A stretch of 64,000 nucleotides of DNA from Patiria pectinifera (taxonomy: Eukaryota > Echinodermata > Asteroidea > Valvatida > Asterinidae), in NCBI GenBank assembly GCA_029964075.1, contig CM057145.1, forward strand, positions 248,001 through 312,000, given 5' to 3'. The notes under the pieces are model-generated. The model did no database searches. It was not told where the DNA came from and saw nothing but the letters and a program-made list of their open reading frames with translations. Both the position numbers and the translations under genes were made by a program. Each line of letters begins with the position of its first letter. Position 1 is the first letter of the stretch. Below are positions 24,201 through 32,574 of the stretch, in pieces.

Positions 24201-25803
24201 CCTATTTGCTGTCAAATGCGTGAGGTGTGATTTAAAAAATTGGTCCTCTCTTCTAGCGCACCTGGTACATTTTGGGCCAAATCAGTCAGCCCGATGGCCT
24301 CCAATGCTCGTCTCAGCTGCTGAGCTGCTTCGTTGCGATCTGTCGTCTTTTCCCACCAAGTGAGTAGCATGTGACGGCCAGCTTCATTGTTGCCTTCGTT
24401 GCTGGATTGGATGTCTGCAATTTCCGCTTCCTCATATCCTAGATGTTCAGCTAGTTCCTTCCATGATGATTCACTTTTCGAAGACAAGTCCTTGAGGTAC
24501 TCATCATCAATGTTGGCTTTGTCTACCAAAAAATGATTAACTTTAGTGAAACATTCTCAAATGCGTCCACCACCGTATAAGTTACCAACTTAAAGAAATT
24601 ATATCATTACCTAAAGCTAAAACCAAAAAAATACACCTTTTATCTTAATTAATATATCTAATCAAGATTCAGTTTATTTACTTGAAAATTCTATTCCCAC
24701 ATTCTGTAGTTTACCTTTCGTTACACTGTCATCATTTGGACCATCTACTGAAAGATGGAGAGAGATGATTTCTTCCTTGCCGACACCATTCTCCTCAAGT
24801 GTCAGTAGGTCACAGAGCTACCAAAGTGAATAGTGTTTGAAAATAAGTTAAACGATCAGAGGGAAACACAGTGGATTTTCGTTATTTGTGAATTGAAATT
24901 ATGTTCGTTTAACATTTAGTATGGAGAGATTACTTATAATATGTTTGTGTATTTAACGTGTGTTTATCATCAATAAAAAATAAATTGATTAAAACATGAA
25001 AATGCGCGATTTTAAGTTTTATATTACCATTTGGAAAATCGCATAACACCAATATCTAAGATGGGATATTTCAAATTATCTGTATTGATATTAAAGTATA
25101 CCAACCTGGACGTTTCTCCTGATGTACAGACGCTGATATCGTGCCTCAACGCCAATTCTCTTCTGGATTGTTTCCTTGAGAGATGTGACTGATGTCTCGG
25201 GATGGAGTTCAAAGTAAAGTGTCTTGGGGTTTTTTTTGAGAGGAGTCCGGACAAAGAGATGCAGTTTCTGTTTTACGTCTTTGGTAATACTGTGAAAATA
25301 TGGGGAAAACACTGTGTAGTTTTAGAAATAAGTTATTAAACAATATAACGAGATCAATGAAAAGTTCATTTTGAAGCTATAATCAGAGTGCCGCCCATTG
25401 TCACTGTCATTATTCTAATAAAAGTGCATTTTATCGTTAAAATCGTTTAAACTTTTAAACAAATTGGAAATAATCAAACATCAAACAATCCTTCAAATAC
25501 AGCTACAATGCCCATATAGCAATCATTTGTCTTAATGTATAAACGTATATATGTCATAGCTGTTTACCTCTGACTTTCTTGTTTATACCTCCAATGATTT
25601 TGAATCCATCGTTTCGATGGTCTCCTCTGTGCACATCTATCATCAGAAGATGTTTTCCTGTAATGCAGTCCAGACAAGAAAGCTTGTTTCCTCCTTGGTT
25701 TGACTTTAGTCTTCCTGCTGATGAGTTTGGTGTTGGAGTGATTGTACACGACGGCTGTTGCCTTAATGTAGGCATCCAACTGCTGAACTGTCTTTTGCGG
25801 CAT
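12992..25803 (-). CDS. NLR-type receptor gene: [ubiquitin-like + Death] x2 - NACHT - LRR (10 coding exons)
   Basis: Gene model built from the sequence: exons 25,803-25,568; 25,289-25,106; 24,817-24,715; 24,522-24,262; 24,125-24,005; 23,711-23,540; 23,175-23,076; 22,154-21,897; 19,646 (or 19,688)-19,080; 15,264-12,992. Every junction has AG/GT borders and the phases agree across all nine introns; the total is divisible by three and has no internal stop (about 1,424 aa, or 1,438 with the longer exon 9). Domains in order: basic N-terminus, UBL1, Death1, hydrophilic linker, UBL2, Death2, Thr/Ser/Pro-rich repeat linker, NACHT, LRR. By family knowledge this is an intracellular pattern-recognition or cell-death receptor: LRRs sense, NACHT oligomerises with ATP, and Death domains recruit adaptors. 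The job of the UBLs is unknown. Exon 1 and the exon 9 acceptor are the weak points; separate genes cannot be fully excluded without RNA data. Confidence 0.75.
15265..17121. other. intron 9, proximal part: no gene seen
   Basis: AT-rich intronic DNA between the NACHT exon and exon 9. It contains short homopolymers (15,499-15,530), the G-rich 'gaaggcgaagacacgcc' motif shared with 105-175 and 61,750, and, from 16,706 on, DNA missing from copy 2. No further exon with correct phase was found. Confidence 0.5.
17124..17480. mobile_element. MITE with AGGCC...GGCCT ends and TA duplication
   Basis: The left end AGGCCCAAAAAATAGTCGG is followed by 'tctttggtcagcgcac'; the right end, inverted, gives AGGCCAAAAACAAAAATCGG followed by 'tctcaggtcaga'. 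It is flanked by TA at 17,122-17,123 and 17,481-17,482. It is the same family as 38,467-38,827, with matching interior ('tttaatcatgcgcgtcaa', 'cagcgccctctatt', 'aatagtacccaccttgtctg'). It is absent from copy 2 of the segmental duplication, as part of a larger indel. Confidence 0.85.
18294..18689. mobile_element. hAT-type MITE with 8-bp target duplication
   Basis: A 396-bp element with ends CAGGCGCGGTTCTAA and TTCTAAAACCGCGCCTG, flanked by GTGTCGAA at 18,286-18,293 and 18,690-18,697. The corresponding place in copy 2 (about 63,900-63,920) has a single 'tgtatcgaa' and no insert, a natural empty site. The insertion is therefore younger than the segmental duplication. The interior is rich in G-, C- and A-runs and does not encode protein. 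Confidence 0.93.
19080..19646 (-). CDS. exon 9: Thr/Ser/Pro-rich linker with 31-residue repeats
   Basis: Encodes a basic start (RHKKSRQP..., MKRKSSHQQ) followed by about five repeats of a roughly 31-residue unit of the type ADDAGTSTRPSTS-QIPQTSG-VTSREEVG. This is a hydrophilic, probably disordered spacer between Death2 and NACHT. The donor ATTT|GTACGT is phase 1 and matches the phase-1 NACHT exon. Two acceptors fit the phase: TTTACTAG at 19,647 (567-bp exon) or the more pyrimidine-rich TTTGCCTAG at 19,689 (609-bp exon). The in-frame ATG at 19,587 has a fair context, so a separate shorter transcript starting here is also possible. Low sequence complexity makes family assignment impossible. Confidence 0.65.
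19130..19520 (-). repeat. 93-bp coding minisatellite in exon 9
   Basis: About four and a half tandem units of 93 bp, each containing 'cttgtagacggcctggtgg' and 'agtaccagcatcatcagc' on the plus strand. The central units are nearly identical and the edge units more diverged, the pattern expected of ongoing unequal exchange. 93 is divisible by three, so copy-number change keeps the reading frame. Confidence 0.9.
21046..21265. repeat. foldback cluster of the TCCGACGCCTCATA motif
   Basis: At least six plus-orientation copies of a roughly 14-15 bp motif (GTCCGACGCCTCATA, with variants) occupy 21,055-21,130. Inverted copies follow around 21,170-21,205 (CGTCGGACTTATGAGG), then two more direct copies at 21,235-21,265. 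Direct and inverted arms could pair into a long imperfect stem. It lies in intron 8 of the NLR gene. Confidence 0.8.
21897..22154 (-). CDS. exon 8: Death domain 2
   Basis: A 258-bp exon, phase 1 on both sides, with acceptor TGTTCTTGTAG and donor CAAG|GTAAGT. It encodes 86 residues that form one complete Death domain: 'LSDVARRLGHDWKDLAIHLG', 'FTSADISTFEAD', 'YNQTFQMLVAWRRRQP', 'MDVLCGALARIDRNDIVTFL'. The six-helix pattern and the conserved W in helix 2 (HDWKDLA) and in helix 4 (MLVAWRRR) are visible. Death domains mediate homotypic assembly with adaptors and kinases or caspase platforms. Its symmetric phase makes it a self-contained, shufflable module. Confidence 0.92.
22405..22475 (-). pseudogene. 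relic of a linker-exon 3' end plus intron start
   Basis: This stretch resembles 19,027-19,095, the end of exon 9 and the start of its intron: both share, on the plus strand, 'agtgaagaac', 'gtacgtaca' and a following 'ttga.gcgt'. The donor GTACGT is intact but the frame upstream is closed by stops. It lies between UBL2 and Death2, where a linker occurs in module 1, so it is probably a decayed linker copy. Confidence 0.5.
22926..22963. repeat. 17-bp-arm perfect hairpin
   Basis: CTAAATTCTGTATGACC and GGTCATACAGAATTTAG flank a 4-nt loop (GTAG) inside the intron between exons 7 and 8. I found no second copy in the window. On RNA it would form a stable stem within the pre-mRNA; whether it has a function is unknown. 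Confidence 0.8.
23076..23175 (-). CDS. exon 7: ubiquitin-like domain 2, C-terminal half
   Basis: A 100-bp exon with acceptor TTTGTTTCAG (phase 0) and donor AAAAG|GTAAAG (phase 1). It encodes LCNLLTLSDCGIQQDENISL and then RLCTDG, which match the last helix-turn and final beta strand of the ubiquitin fold (compare the DYNIQKESTLHLVLRL region of ubiquitin). The tail after the last strand is Gly-rich (LLGGGPK) but in-frame with the Death2 exon, so it is not a free diGly terminus. The layout is identical to UBL1b (exon 3). Confidence 0.82.
23540..23711 (-). CDS. exon 6: ubiquitin-like domain 2, N-terminal half
   Basis: A 172-bp exon entering with one base (phase 2) after TGACAGTTTCAG and leaving at phase 0 (TTTGAG|GTAAAA). 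It encodes 'VQVFIGLHLTHKPRTLCFQL', a helix 'SVWCLKEILSEIISVHP' and 'QQQRLFIRRNF', lining up with the beta-hairpin, helix 1 and the QQRL-I strand of ubiquitin. It is diverged from UBL1a, but the exon borders fall at the same structural positions. Confidence 0.82.
24005..24125 (-). CDS. exon 5: hydrophilic linker between Death1 and UBL2
   Basis: A 121-bp exon (phase 1 in, phase 2 out), acceptor TTGTATTAG, donor AAAAA|GTAAGA. It encodes about 40 highly charged residues (TNESRDEAAGPEPDRRQDAG, then a Lys/Glu/Ser-rich part), probably disordered. It is not recognisable as a domain. Both phases fit its neighbours exactly, which is the main support. Confidence 0.72.
24262..24522 (-). CDS. exon 4: Death domain 1
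   Basis: A 261-bp exon, phase 1 on both sides, acceptor TTTTTTGGTAG, donor ACCAG|GTGCGC. It encodes a full Death domain of 87 residues: 'YLKDLSSKSESSWKELAEHL', 'GYEEAEIADIQSSN', 'AGRHMLLTWWEKT', 'EAAQQLRRALEAIGLTDLAQ'. The conserved Trp of helix 2 (SSWKELA) and of helix 4 (LLTWWEK) are present. It is more diverged from Death2 than a recent duplicate would be, so the module duplication is old. Confidence 0.93.
24715..24817 (-). CDS. exon 3: ubiquitin-like domain 1, C-terminal half
   Basis: A 103-bp exon (phase 0 in, phase 1 out), acceptor CTTTGGTAG, donor GAAAG|GTAAAC. It encodes LCDLLTLEENGVGKEEIISL and then HLSVDG, the counterpart of the last helix-turn and beta strand of ubiquitin. There is no terminal Gly-Gly and the chain continues into Death1, so it is an integral (non-conjugated) ubiquitin-like domain. 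Confidence 0.83.
25106..25289 (-). CDS. exon 2: ubiquitin-like domain 1, N-terminal half
   Basis: A 184-bp exon (phase 2 in, phase 0 out), acceptor ATATTTTCACAG, donor TCCAG|GTTGGT. It encodes 'QKLHLFVRTPL', 'KTLYFELHPETSVTSLKETI' and 'QKRIGVEARYQRLYIRRN', which follow ubiquitin's strand 1-strand 2-helix 1-strand 3 order (compare MQIFVKTL...ENVKAKIQ...QQRLIF). The Lys positions used for ubiquitin chains are not all kept. Confidence 0.87.
25568..25803 (-). CDS. exon 1: putative start and basic N-terminal region
   Basis: ATG at 25,803 in an adequate context (ACCAAGATGCC), open to a donor AGAG|GTAAAC at 25,568, leaving phase 2 as required by exon 2. It encodes about 78 residues rich in Lys, Arg and Gln (MPQKTVQQLDAYIKATAVV...), with no domain I recognise. 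A TATA/initiator pair lies just upstream, giving a 5' leader of about 32 nt. Another frame (ATG at 25,775) is also open across the exon but leaves the wrong phase for exon 2. The start is the least certain part of the gene. Confidence 0.5.
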
Positions 25804-25834
25804 CTTGGTAGTAAGCAGGTAGAAGTAATCTCAC

Positions 25835-25864
25835 TGAACGAATATGCAGGAAACGTTTGTTATA
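25835..25864 (-). promoter_or_regulatory. TATA box and initiator of the NLR gene
   Basis: On the minus strand, CTATAAC has its first T at 25,864, and GTTCAGTGAG, an initiator match (TCAGT), has its A at 25,835, 29 nt downstream. This is close to the canonical TATA-to-start spacing. The predicted start lies 32 nt before the ATG of exon 1. Confidence 0.45.
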
Positions 25865-26211
25865 GAGTGCAAGACTGCACATTGACCACATGTGGGCGTT
25901 GTATTGCAATCATAGGAACCCGCGTCCCTTAAAGGGCATGTCAAATTGTATGCAATCTCATAGGAGACCTTACGGCGACCAAAACTATTTCGATCTCAAG
26001 TGGCCAGAAAGCAGCTCAAGCTACGCTCATGCTGCGCTCATCCTGCGCTTACGATGCGTTCAACTCGCTCTCTATGCGCCCATATCAAGCCCAACTACTC
26101 GATCTAGTCGCTGCCGCTGCGCTGTCTCTGCGCTCACACTACGCTCTGCTCGCTGTTGATATGTCCTAGTAGCTCGCGTGGCGCTCTCTATCCGACCAAA
26201 ATACGCTCATG

Positions 26212-26292
26212 TGACGTCACTTGCGCTGTATAAATACCACGACAAAACGGTCAGTCCGCAGTCCAGTTTCAAATGTATTCGACAAGTTTATC
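26212..26292 (+). promoter_or_regulatory. CRE + TATA promoter-like module, copy A
   Basis: The palindromic CRE TGACGTCA (26,212-26,219) is followed 9 nt later by TATAAATA (26,229-26,236), and then 'cggtcagtccgcagtcc', which offers initiator-like sites 24-31 nt downstream of the TATA. An almost identical module is at 28,618-28,697. It points away from the NLR gene, whose own start is about 380 bp to the left and divergent. No conserved coding sequence follows. Confidence 0.5.
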
Positions 26293-26639
26293 GCAGTCAA
26301 GTTACTTTCTGCTTTGCGCCAAGGCTGCGTCAATGCCAGGTCAATGTCGCACGATTCACGCTCGCACAGCGCCCGAGTTGCGTCATTACGGCGCCCTGCC
26401 AAAGCGCAGAGGTGTTGCGATTGTCTTGAGCATGTTCAAAAACTTTGGCGCTCATCGGAGACCATTAAGACCCTCCGGCGCCCATCAGGCGACCTATGTA
26501 GTTCTCGTTGCGATCTTGTAGTTGTTGTTGCACCACAGCATTTTTTCAAGGACGAAGTGAGAGCACATACATGATCGCAGACAGTCTGACATTGCACTAA
26601 AGGTGCAATAAATCAGCCTCGATAGGCCTACATTTTGCC

Positions 26640-27045
26640 TGCTTGCGCATAGTTTGGCCCTTGCTGAATTCCCTTGACCTCGTGCGCACGAGACGAAATA
26701 AAACTTGCCAGCTAGCTCTATCTTCCTGCACGATTCAATGAAACGTTACGACTAAACTTGTTTATAGCAAGGTGGTAAACAAATGAGAAGATGTATCATT
26801 TAAACGTCTGGCATGTTAATTAATAAAACGATGAAATGCAGTTCAAGGGATTATAATTTGTTGACATATTCCTAGCCTTTTGAGCTATGTCACACCAAGT
26901 TTGTAGTTATCTCACACAAGTTGGCAAACTTCCAAACTTCAATCTGCAGTCATTATGTTGGCCATTGACTACCCAATTCCTCAATTGTTGCTATCGTGAA
27001 CACGATTAAGCAATGAATAAAATGTTGATTAAGACAAACATGGCC
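26640..27045 (+). repeat. dispersed repeat family (other copies 28,740-29,045, 32,575-33,125, 35,870-35,950)
   Basis: Shared landmarks in fixed order: 'gcgcat.g.ttggccc.tgctga.ttcccttgacctcg.gcgcacg', 'agctagct..atcttcct', 'cacgattcaatgaaacgt.acgact', 'aaggtggtaaacaaa', then 'aagttggcaaacttc.aaacttca' and 'gaacacgatta'. The 28.7 kb and 32.6 kb copies also share an upstream part, 'gtactgtaccgggttcctac.ccgat'. No conserved frame was found. Confidence 0.7.
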
Positions 27046-27149
27046 ACATATTACACTGGCTACATGGACTTTGCCCTTAAAGAATTTCATTCCTTAGAAA
27101 ATGTATCGAGGGGTAAGACAGTTCAGTTTTCTGGACAAGGTTTTTTTTT

Positions 27150-27985
27150 CCTTGAAAAAGTCGCTTATTTTAAAGAAATCCATCTTTGGATGTGTTTTAC
27201 ATACAGTGACTATTATAGTAATTTCCTTTCGTCAAGGCTTTTAAAAATATGTATGGTCTGAGACTTCCATTTCGTATCAGAATTATAAACTACAGACTTA
27301 TACCAGTTCGGTTTGAATGGCGAGCTTGTGCATGAAATAGCACACACATAATTATATAGACACACACACAAAAACAGTTTTTATTGAAGAAAAATAATCT
27401 AAAAAGCTCAAGCCCAAAGGCATTGCAATGAAATTGAGTCAAGGCCTGGTGGGACCTTAATGATTCTTTTCTTACGTTTAAAGCCCAACATAGAAAATCA
27501 TTGGTACATGTCAAACAACAATTTCCATGCGGTAAGACAATGGTACCGTCAGGATTTGCCGTGAAGCCGCCATTTTGAAAGCTAGGCCATATTTTAAACT
27601 ACATTAGGCCCACGAGTGGTGTACACCAGTAATTAAATAGGCCCAAAATTGCATATGCCGTCCAAATCACGATTTCAGGGTTGGTGGAAATGAAGGGCCC
27701 TAGCTCTGAAATGGTCTTGGAACTTGTATTTCTGGAAAATTAGGGATGAACACAAAGTATCTCTAATTTGCACTAGAGTGGCAGGATATTTTTTTTTTCT
27801 TCAAAATGGCGATATGGGCTTCAGGACTGCTTATCCGCAAGGCGACATTTTTTCGTGAAGTCAGCCCAAATTAAGTCACTGTTCATCCCAAAGGGGAAAA
27901 TAGAGAGGGTAAACAAGCTTTGATTTGATTTACATGTTTGTGTCTCAAACAGCAGTTGGAGCCATGAGCATTTCCGCGATCTATT
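27150..27985 (+). repeat. about 835-bp direct repeat, partner 30,030-30,865
   Basis: Collinear similarity runs from 'aaaagtcgcttattttaaag' through 'gtttgaatggc.ag', 'gcaatggtac.gtcaggatttgccgtga', 'gccattttgaaag' and 'gatatgggcttcaggactgc' to 'cagcagttggag'. Both copies are full of small indels and no open reading frame is shared. The pair lies between members of the 26,640 repeat family, so the whole 26-36 kb region seems built from a few repeated blocks. Confidence 0.8.
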
Positions 27986-28617
27986 TAGTGCGCATGCGTG
28001 ACTGAGCAGACGTACATTTTGTTTCGCGGGATATCTGACAATTTCTTGCCATAACTATCTCTTTTTTTGACATTTTAACCTTTTTAAATTGTTTTTAATG
28101 ATTCTTATTGCGATTTTAGCTAAGCGATTTTTTCAATTTTGACGACGATTTTGGATGTTTTTAAAGACTTTTCTTGTTTGTGATATTGAAGACTTGTGAC
28201 GCAGTACTTTTTTAACTACATGCTAGCATAGTACTGTCGCGGCGCACGGCCGCATAGTGGCGTATTCACCAAGCTGGAAATTAGGGGTGAAGCCACTTTC
28301 CGCGCGCGCCCTATCTGAGTACCTGGGAATCCAGGCACGACAGTGCACGCGCGCGTATTATAGTCGTACATGGGCCAAAAATAAGCAGAAATCGCGCTCT
28401 TTTCAGTTAAGTTCTGATCTGAAGCTGGTTGAGGTAAAACGTACGAAAACACTAGAGAAACAACCTTTGTTAGATAAAACGATTATAATAATTTAGCGGA
28501 ACTTTGAAGAGAATCAGAAAAGACAGAAAGAGAAAAGTTCATTCTACTTACGTTAATTTTAGCCTAATAATCCCCACGAAAATAACACTCTTACCGTTTC
28601 CTCACTTAAACATACCG

Positions 28618-28697
28618 TGACGTCACTTGCGCCGTATAAATACCACGACAAAACGGTCAGTCCGCAGTCCAGTTTCAAATGTATTCGACAAGTTTGC
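28618..28697 (+). promoter_or_regulatory. CRE + TATA promoter-like module, copy B
   Basis: Same order and spacing as copy A: CRE at 28,618-28,625, TATAAATA at 28,635-28,642, then 'cggtcagtccgcagtcc' and 'tttcaaatgtattcgacaa'. Sequences left and right of the module differ from those of copy A, so only about 80 bp is shared at this level of identity. Confidence 0.5.
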
Positions 28698-28739
28698 GTG
28701 TACTGTACCGGGTTCCTACGCCGATATCCTTCAATTAAT

Positions 28740-29045
28740 AAGGTTCCGTTTCGTTGGTATCGCCAGTATGAATCAACATGCAACACTGGCCTGAGTTTGG
28801 CAGGCTAGGAAAGCAACATATGTGACCGTGCACCAACGCCCAGCGGCCCACGCATTCGCAATTCACCAGTTCACTAGAGAGTCAACATCATACACGCATG
28901 CGCATTGATTGGCCCATGCTGATTTCCCTTGACCTCGAGCGCACGGCACGAAATCAGACTTGTTTCCGCTAGATAGCTTCATCTTCCTTCACGATTCAAT
29001 GAAACGTGACGACTGAACTTTTTTATAACAAGGTGGTAAACAAAA
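28740..29045 (+). repeat. dispersed repeat family, second copy
   Basis: Matches 32,575-32,890 ('ccagtatgaa.caa.atgcaacactggcctgag', 'acgcccagcggcc') and, in its right half, 26,640-26,790. No gene was seen between 29,045 and 30,030 apart from a short GC-rich hairpin (AGTTCCGGC / GCCGGAACT, 29,497-29,517). Confidence 0.65.
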
Positions 29046-30029
29046 TTGGAAGATGTCGTAACCAGGTCGGAATTCAGTTCTTTTACCCGACAGGTTCCTT
29101 ACTCCAGCATTCATTTCATAACTTTTGTAACTCGGTGGTTGTGTCCTTTCACATGTGAACAGCCCTTGCGATCATGCTTTTTGCCTAGCGCCCTCTCGCG
29201 TCCAACCAAACTTTTTTTAGCACAGCGCGCGCCACCTAGAATTTTGCCCGCTACTTTTTAAACTATGCAAGGGGCGTAGCGGGCAGGCGAGTTTAACATC
29301 CCACGCGCTTTGTTTAAATTAGATAGCTGACATTCTGGGCGTTTCGGTATAGTTTTCTTGTAGGGCTAGCTGCGAAATAACTTTGATTTCGATCCAACAC
29401 CTCGTTGCAGCCAGAACACAATTTTCAGCACTTACACTCTCGACTAACTACACATTTTGGGTGCGGCTCCCCGTCATAGCAGCACAATAATTTTATAGTT
29501 CCGGCGTTGCCGGAACTGCAGTTTTCTGCACTGTTTTTGCCTATTTTTTGCCGATCTTTGATGTTTACATCGAGCACGGAGAGGAAGGCATGAACGTAGA
29601 TCATCCCAAGTGGTGAGTAAATCCCTTGTCTGATATTTAACTTTTTTTATGCCGGAATTTTGTTATGCCTGAATCTTTTTATGCCATCATTTTTATGCAA
29701 CATTCTGGCTTTTGTATGTTTCATTTATTGCCAGAACTTATGGCCGACAAAACAGAAACGGCCGGAAATTTGCCTTGTGATCACGACTGATTAATAACTT
29801 TTGAAATAAATCTGTTTGTCGTGATTTGCAAGTATTTTTGAGAATCAGCTTTTTTTTCATATGATTCTCTATTAAATTTTTGCATGGGTGACATGGCAAA
29901 AATGATTTCCCATTGGCTTCGAAGATTTCGTGTAAACACCGTCAATTTATTTAAACACATTACTTCCTAATAATTTACTATTTTTTTCGGCAATTCCGGA
30001 AAAAAAAGGTTTCTTGAATTATTTCCCCC

Positions 30030-30865
30030 TGAAAAAAAGTCGCTTATTTTAAAGAAAACCATCTTTGGCAGTGTATTACATCCAGTATGCATTAGTACTT
30101 TCGTTTCTCTACACACTTTAACAAATATGTACGGTCTGTGACTTTCATTTCGTTTCAGAAGTGTACACTAGAGATTTAGCAGTTCGGTTTGAATGGCAAG
30201 GTTTGTGCATAAAATAGCCACCTAGACAGATTTACACAAAACTATTGTTTGTCGAGGGAACATAATTTCTAAAGCTCAAGCCCGAAGGCATTGCCACACT
30301 ATTGAGTCAAGGCCTAGTGCGGCAACAATGATTCTTTTCTTATGTTAAGAACCTGCATAGGAAATCATTGATACGTGGCAAACAACAACTTCCATACGGT
30401 TAAGGCAATGGTACAGTCAGGATTTGCCGTGACGAAGCCGCCATTTTGAAAGATTGGCCATATTTTAAACTACATTAGGCCTACAAGTGGTGTACACCAG
30501 TAATTAAATAGGCCCAAAATGGCATATGCCGGCCAAATTACGATTTGAGGGTTGGTGGAAATGAAGGGCCTTAGCTCTAAAATGGTCTTGGAACTTGTAT
30601 TTCTGGAAAACTTGCCACGAATTTTGACACAATTAAAGTATCTCTAATTTTGAAGAAAGTGTCTGGATAGTTTTTTTCTTTTCAGATGGCGATATGGGCT
30701 TCAGGACTGCTTATCCGCGAGGCGACATTTTTGTAGTGAAAAGTCAGCCCATATTAAGTCATTGTTTAACCCCGAATGGAAAAGTAAGTAAAAGATTACC
30801 CTAATCAAGCTTTCATTTGATTTACATGTAAGTGTCTCGATCAGCAGTTGGAGTAATGGGCATTT
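30030..30865 (+). repeat. about 835-bp direct repeat, partner 27,150-27,985
   Basis: Second member of the pair described at 27,150. The stretch from 30,870 to 32,570 holds no supportable gene; it contains two G-runs (31,809-31,820 and 31,915-31,927) and an hAT-like fragment beginning near 31,708 ('gggtgtcgccaggatttttt') without a clear right end. Confidence 0.75.
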
Positions 30866-32574
30866 TCTTGATTTATTTTTTAGGTTGCGCATTTCTCATT
30901 GATGCCTATAGTCTGCACCTATACAAACACGCGTACAGGGTATGGAATCTGTGCTTTGGTTGCGCGGCCACCCTACAAGCCTTAAATAAATGATACTTTT
31001 AGGGGGTGTGGATTAAATAATTTCTTTGAACTTATTTAAGCACGAGAACACCAGGCGCGTAGAAAGCTCAAAATCATTGGCCAGACTCATCGGAGTATTT
31101 GGCCAAATCTCTCCCATATGAAACGGTCCTTCAGCCACTATCTCAGGGGCAACCTAGTCCGAAAATGTTGGACTCAAGTGTATGAGAGTCCCAAAACTAA
31201 GGTACTGACAACATGCAATACAAGAAAATACACTGGCATCTGAAACAGCCAGTCCAATAACTCTTCAGTACTACATCACTCAACTGTGCCAAACAAATAT
31301 ATAGGATGTGAGGTACTAGTCTCTATTTCTACACATTACACCATAGTCAGCCACCAGACTTTATATGACAATGAATGAAGAAGTCAGTCTTTTCGAACAG
31401 TTAGACCATGGATGGACATGGATACGTCTAGTTTGTGGCCTCCTTTTGAAATCCCTTGACTTCCCTCTCATGTGTAAAATATTGAAGAAAATCATCTTTC
31501 AAAATTGAGTTCAGTTTTCAAACTTGGTTGGTGAGATGCTGAGGACCTTGTCTTTGCCTAATGACAATTTTGAAGAATGTTGCATTTCTAAAGAGCAGAT
31601 GAAGACCGTGAAGTTGGCCTGATTTTGTTTTGTATGTTTTTGAGCAATCCAAATTCCAGTCTGGGTGCACCCCTTGAACATTACACTTACTCGTACAAAA
31701 GACCATGGGTGTCGCCAGGATTTTTTCTAGAGGGGGGCAAAACATATTTTTACCAAATAATTCCTATATTTCACAACACATTCTCGATTTATCAGGTTTT
31801 TTTTTTTGGGGGGGGGGGGGCGGGACATTTTAACCCCCAACCAATTAATTTACACCACTATGACTTCGTGCCTCTTTTTCTGTTCTTTTTTTTCTCTTTT
31901 TTTGTTGCTTATCCGGGGGGGGGGGGGAAAGACATACACTACCTTAGGGAAAGATTTCCATATACGAAGTTCACTCAACACTCTGTGTACAAACCCTATG
32001 AGAGTGGACTGAAAAATTCCAAGTGTTTTCAAAGAAAATGCTTGTATTGTCTCACTGCTTAAGATGACTTTGATGACATGAAATTGCTATCTGGGGGATT
32101 GTTAGTCAATACAGAGGAAAATTAGTAACCTTCGCATATGGTAATCTTGCCCTACCTTACTAGGCAAGACAAGATCGAGGAAGACACCATTTTTAAAAAG
32201 TAGGGGTTCACAATTCAATATTAACAAAATGAAGAGTTATTCATACAGTGCAAGAGATTCAAACACGGTGAACCAGAATTCATGTTGAAAACCCAAATCC
32301 ACCGAGCACGGATGTCACAGAGGCCAAGGGAACTGATCACGGATCCAAGAACGTTCACTTTCACTCCCGACACAGTGCCTGCATTATACGTACCTGTTTG
32401 ACTCTGGCCTTGTCTTTGATTTGGCTGACTTCCGGACGTGTACCTGGCGGATTTCAGGAACTTTCTCTCCAGATTACAATATTCGTGCTAAGAAGTGATG
32501 TGCTAGATCTTGAATCGGGATCAGGGTAGATACAAAAAGAAAACATCTGTGACATGGTCCGGCTTGCAGATTGT

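Noticed and set aside
26178-26429. Plus-strand frame shared with 28,617-28,808 ('YKYHDKTVSPQSSFKCIRQV')
   Set aside because: The shared peptide lies in the 80-bp CRE-TATA module, which is nearly identical at DNA level, and the frames diverge completely right after it.
31625-32062. Frames with Gly runs near 31.8-31.93 kb
   Set aside because: They are generated by two G homopolymers; no domain, no splice sites, and likely hAT-MITE debris.
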